DNA of 64,000 nucleotides, taken from positions 372,001-436,000 of the forward strand of contig NC_067396.1 of assembly GCF_000165395.2 (NCBI RefSeq), read 5' to 3'. Numbering within the stretch: position 1 is the first letter of the stretch; each line of letters opens with the position of its first letter. Below, piece by piece: positions 63,954 through 64,000 of this stretch. This DNA is from Babesia bovis T2Bo (Eukaryota > Apicomplexa > Aconoidasida > Piroplasmida > Babesiidae). Under the pieces are notes generated by a model, which saw only the letters and a program-made list of their open reading frames with translations, was not told the DNA's origin and ran no database searches. A program made the translations under genes and the position numbers.

Positions 63954-64000
63954 AAAGGTAATTACATAAGGTATAACAAAGTTACTGGGTATGTAATAGA

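Noticed and set aside
1..64000. tRNA or rRNA genes, CRISPR arrays, bacterial operons, insertion sequences.
   Set aside because: No B-box/A-box pairs at proper spacing, no direct-repeat/spacer array and no transposase motifs were found; GGTTCGAA-like strings occur only inside coding regions.

Overview
The window is eukaryotic nuclear DNA from an apicomplexan piroplasm, most likely a Babesia sensu stricto of the B. bovis type; the species is an inference. The evidence is a dense set of conserved eukaryotic genes, single-exon genes next to genes cut by very short introns, an apicoplast-type ribosomal protein behind a signal peptide, a C-CAP-only cyclase-associated protein as in other apicomplexans, and secreted or membrane proteins with no recognisable relatives. 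I rebuilt gene models by hand from GT-AG signals, frame continuity and family colinearity. About 50 introns result; 44 of them are 33-42 nt.

Layout. 1-13.6 kb (+): the 3' part of a gp210-like nuclear pore protein, a small unknown gene and an intronless gene for a 2,892-residue helical protein. 13.7-21.7 kb: Integrator-11-type nuclease (-), a CMTR2-type cap methyltransferase (+), a 92-residue micro-exon gene (+) and a mitochondrial-looking protein (-). 22.3-24 kb (+): an acidic type I membrane protein and CAP. 24.3-39.1 kb (-): SARNP/Tho1-like SAP protein, two tandem PhoD-like membrane phosphatases, an ankyrin-PHAX fusion, a METTL18-like methyltransferase, a BT1/FBT-like transporter, CCT1 and a CDC50 flippase subunit. 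39.4-48.3 kb (-): RPB1, stomatin-like 2, a small secreted protein and an acidic coiled-coil protein. 48.8-51 kb (+): two unknown proteins and bL21. 51-54 kb (-): organellar IF-2. 54.3-56.6 kb (+): DDX54/Dbp10. 56.7-59.5 kb (-): a 105-residue protein and an Hsp110-TPR fusion. 59.7-62.4 kb (+): riboflavin kinase overlapping DRG2. 62.5-64 kb (-): RPS13 and a partial histone-fold protein.

Common themes are transcription and RNA handling (RPB1, Integrator 11, CMTR2, PHAX domain, SARNP, DDX54), protein folding and translation (CCT1, Hsp110-TPR, RPS13, DRG2, IF-2, bL21) and membranes or secretion. The features most worth a second look are extreme gene crowding (a 13-nt overlap of riboflavin kinase and DRG2; a single in-frame TGA and one further codon between the Hsp110-TPR gene and its neighbour), two domain fusions, one GC-AG intron, and a tandem phosphatase pair differing by one intron. 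No tRNA, rRNA, CRISPR array or transposon was recognised.
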